Below, one piece after another: positions 63,634 through 64,000 of a stretch of 64,000 nucleotides of DNA (the stretch's first letter is position 1; each line of letters starts with the position of its first letter). Location: assembly GCA_913778205.1 (NCBI GenBank), contig CAJYUW010000023.1, positions 33,046 to 97,045 on the forward strand, written 5' to 3'. The DNA comes from an uncultured Curtobacterium sp. (GTDB taxonomy: Bacteria; Actinomycetota; Actinomycetes; Actinomycetales; Microbacteriaceae). Position numbers and translations under genes: made by a program. Under the pieces are notes generated by a model that saw only the letters and a program-made list of their open reading frames with translations, was not told the origin of the DNA and made no database searches.

Positions 63634-64000
63634 TGTACTGAGCCGTCAGGTTGGTGACACTCGGGCTGCGGGCGTGAGGCCGTGGCTCGAGTGGATCCGG
63701 CCAGTGTTGCAGTGCTCGATCCAGGGCGCAAGCGCCTCGGCGCGCGCTTGGTTGCTCGTGAATGGCTGCCTGTAAGCCCACTCGGTCGCGAGGGTTCGGT
63801 TGAACCGTTCGACCTTGCCGTTCTGCCACGGGCAGTGCGGCTTGATGAATTTCTGCCTGGCACCGAGCGCTACGACGGCGTCCTTGAACGGCTGTGATCG
63901 TCGATACGCGAGCGCGTTGTCGGAGATGACTCGCTGGATCCGGATCACGCCGTGACTGGCGAAGTAGGCGGCGGCGCGGGTGAGGAACCCAGCCGCGGTC
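63634..64000 (-). mobile_element. end of an IS481-like insertion sequence, truncated by the window
   Basis: A TGT-starting end (TGTACTGAGCCGTCAGG from 63634) precedes the transposase gene's 3' end by 12 bases, and the element continues past the window. The boundary is inferred from the TGT end and the gene stop, not from a target duplication. Confidence 0.6.
63646..64000 (-). CDS. IS481-family transposase, C-terminal part (partial)
   Basis: The visible 118 codons read through the window edge, ending in TGA at 63648-63646. The integrase core includes ISDNALAYR with the second catalytic Asp, and KPHCPWQNGKVERFNRTLA with the catalytic Glu. RIHSSHGLTPAARVSP is the family tail. It joins DNA ends during transposition. 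The 5' part is outside the window, so intactness is unknown. Confidence 0.9.
   Translation of the reverse strand, partial: TAAGFLTRAAAYFASHGVIRIQRVISDNALAYRRSQPFKDAVVALGARQKFIKPHCPWQNGKVERFNRTLATEWAYRQPFTSNQARAEALAPWIEHCNTGRIHSSHGLTPAARVSPT

Overview
The window looks like chromosomal DNA from a high-GC actinobacterium, most likely a Microbacteriaceae member such as Curtobacterium. That is an inference from very high GC coding sequence, an MshB (mycothiol) homologue, succinylase-type lysine genes, and a core gene order that I recall from mycobacteria. I see no rRNA, tRNA, CRISPR array or prophage. Genes are dense, many starts overlap the previous stop, and many genes appear leaderless, with a TAnnnT box 6-8 bases before the start codon.

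Layout. 1-7023: the end of a myo-inositol catabolic operon (iolB end, iolD, an IolE/IolI-type gene, two Gfo/Idh/MocA oxidoreductases, an unusual transaldolase-family gene), then a tautomerase. A GntR repressor gene with a palindromic box follows on the other strand. 7999-21610: a mosaic of housekeeping and accessory genes: DEDDh exonuclease, YchF, a GIY-YIG nuclease, small hypotheticals, an XRE-MNT antitoxin next to a decayed HepT toxin, an HD protein, a CWB2 surface protein, a PEP-mutase-like enzyme, a MalY-type lyase, a GNAT protein, an FBP zinc protein and a BlaI/M56 pair. 21722-26421: tandem glycine riboswitch and gcvT-gcvH-gcvP.

26836-39130: two complete peptide ABC transporters with mirror-image permease/ATPase operons meeting tail to tail at 32854/33098. 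Each has a lipoprotein binding protein, two permeases and one double-ATPase fusion. The second binding protein gene is divergent from its operon. 39386-42905: a GC-poor secreted protein, a decayed PH-like membrane gene beside its intact paralogue, a peroxiredoxin and a CPBP protease.

43044-61175: a conserved core segment: typA, M20 amidohydrolase, lipoprotein, mshB (fused to a membrane domain), fdxA, dapC, two Ig-like secreted proteins, citrate synthase, a hydrolase, dapD, dapE, a mannosyltransferase-like protein, AI-2E transporter, DUF3117, an AAA ATPase, an O-methyltransferase and tatB. DapC, DapD and DapE together supply the middle of the meso-DAP/lysine pathway. 61265-64000: a secreted GH18 chitinase, a SAM methyltransferase, and the end of an IS481-like element that sits right at the methyltransferase promoter.

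Non-coding structure is the most unusual aspect. A family of near-perfect palindromes built on GGACGGGAGGCnCGGTGC recurs between genes, mostly as convergent terminators but once between two divergent starts. Several short tandem arrays start exactly at the 3' or 5' end of a gene. A 155-base module, long hairpin plus 73-base direct repeat, is present twice after citrate synthase.
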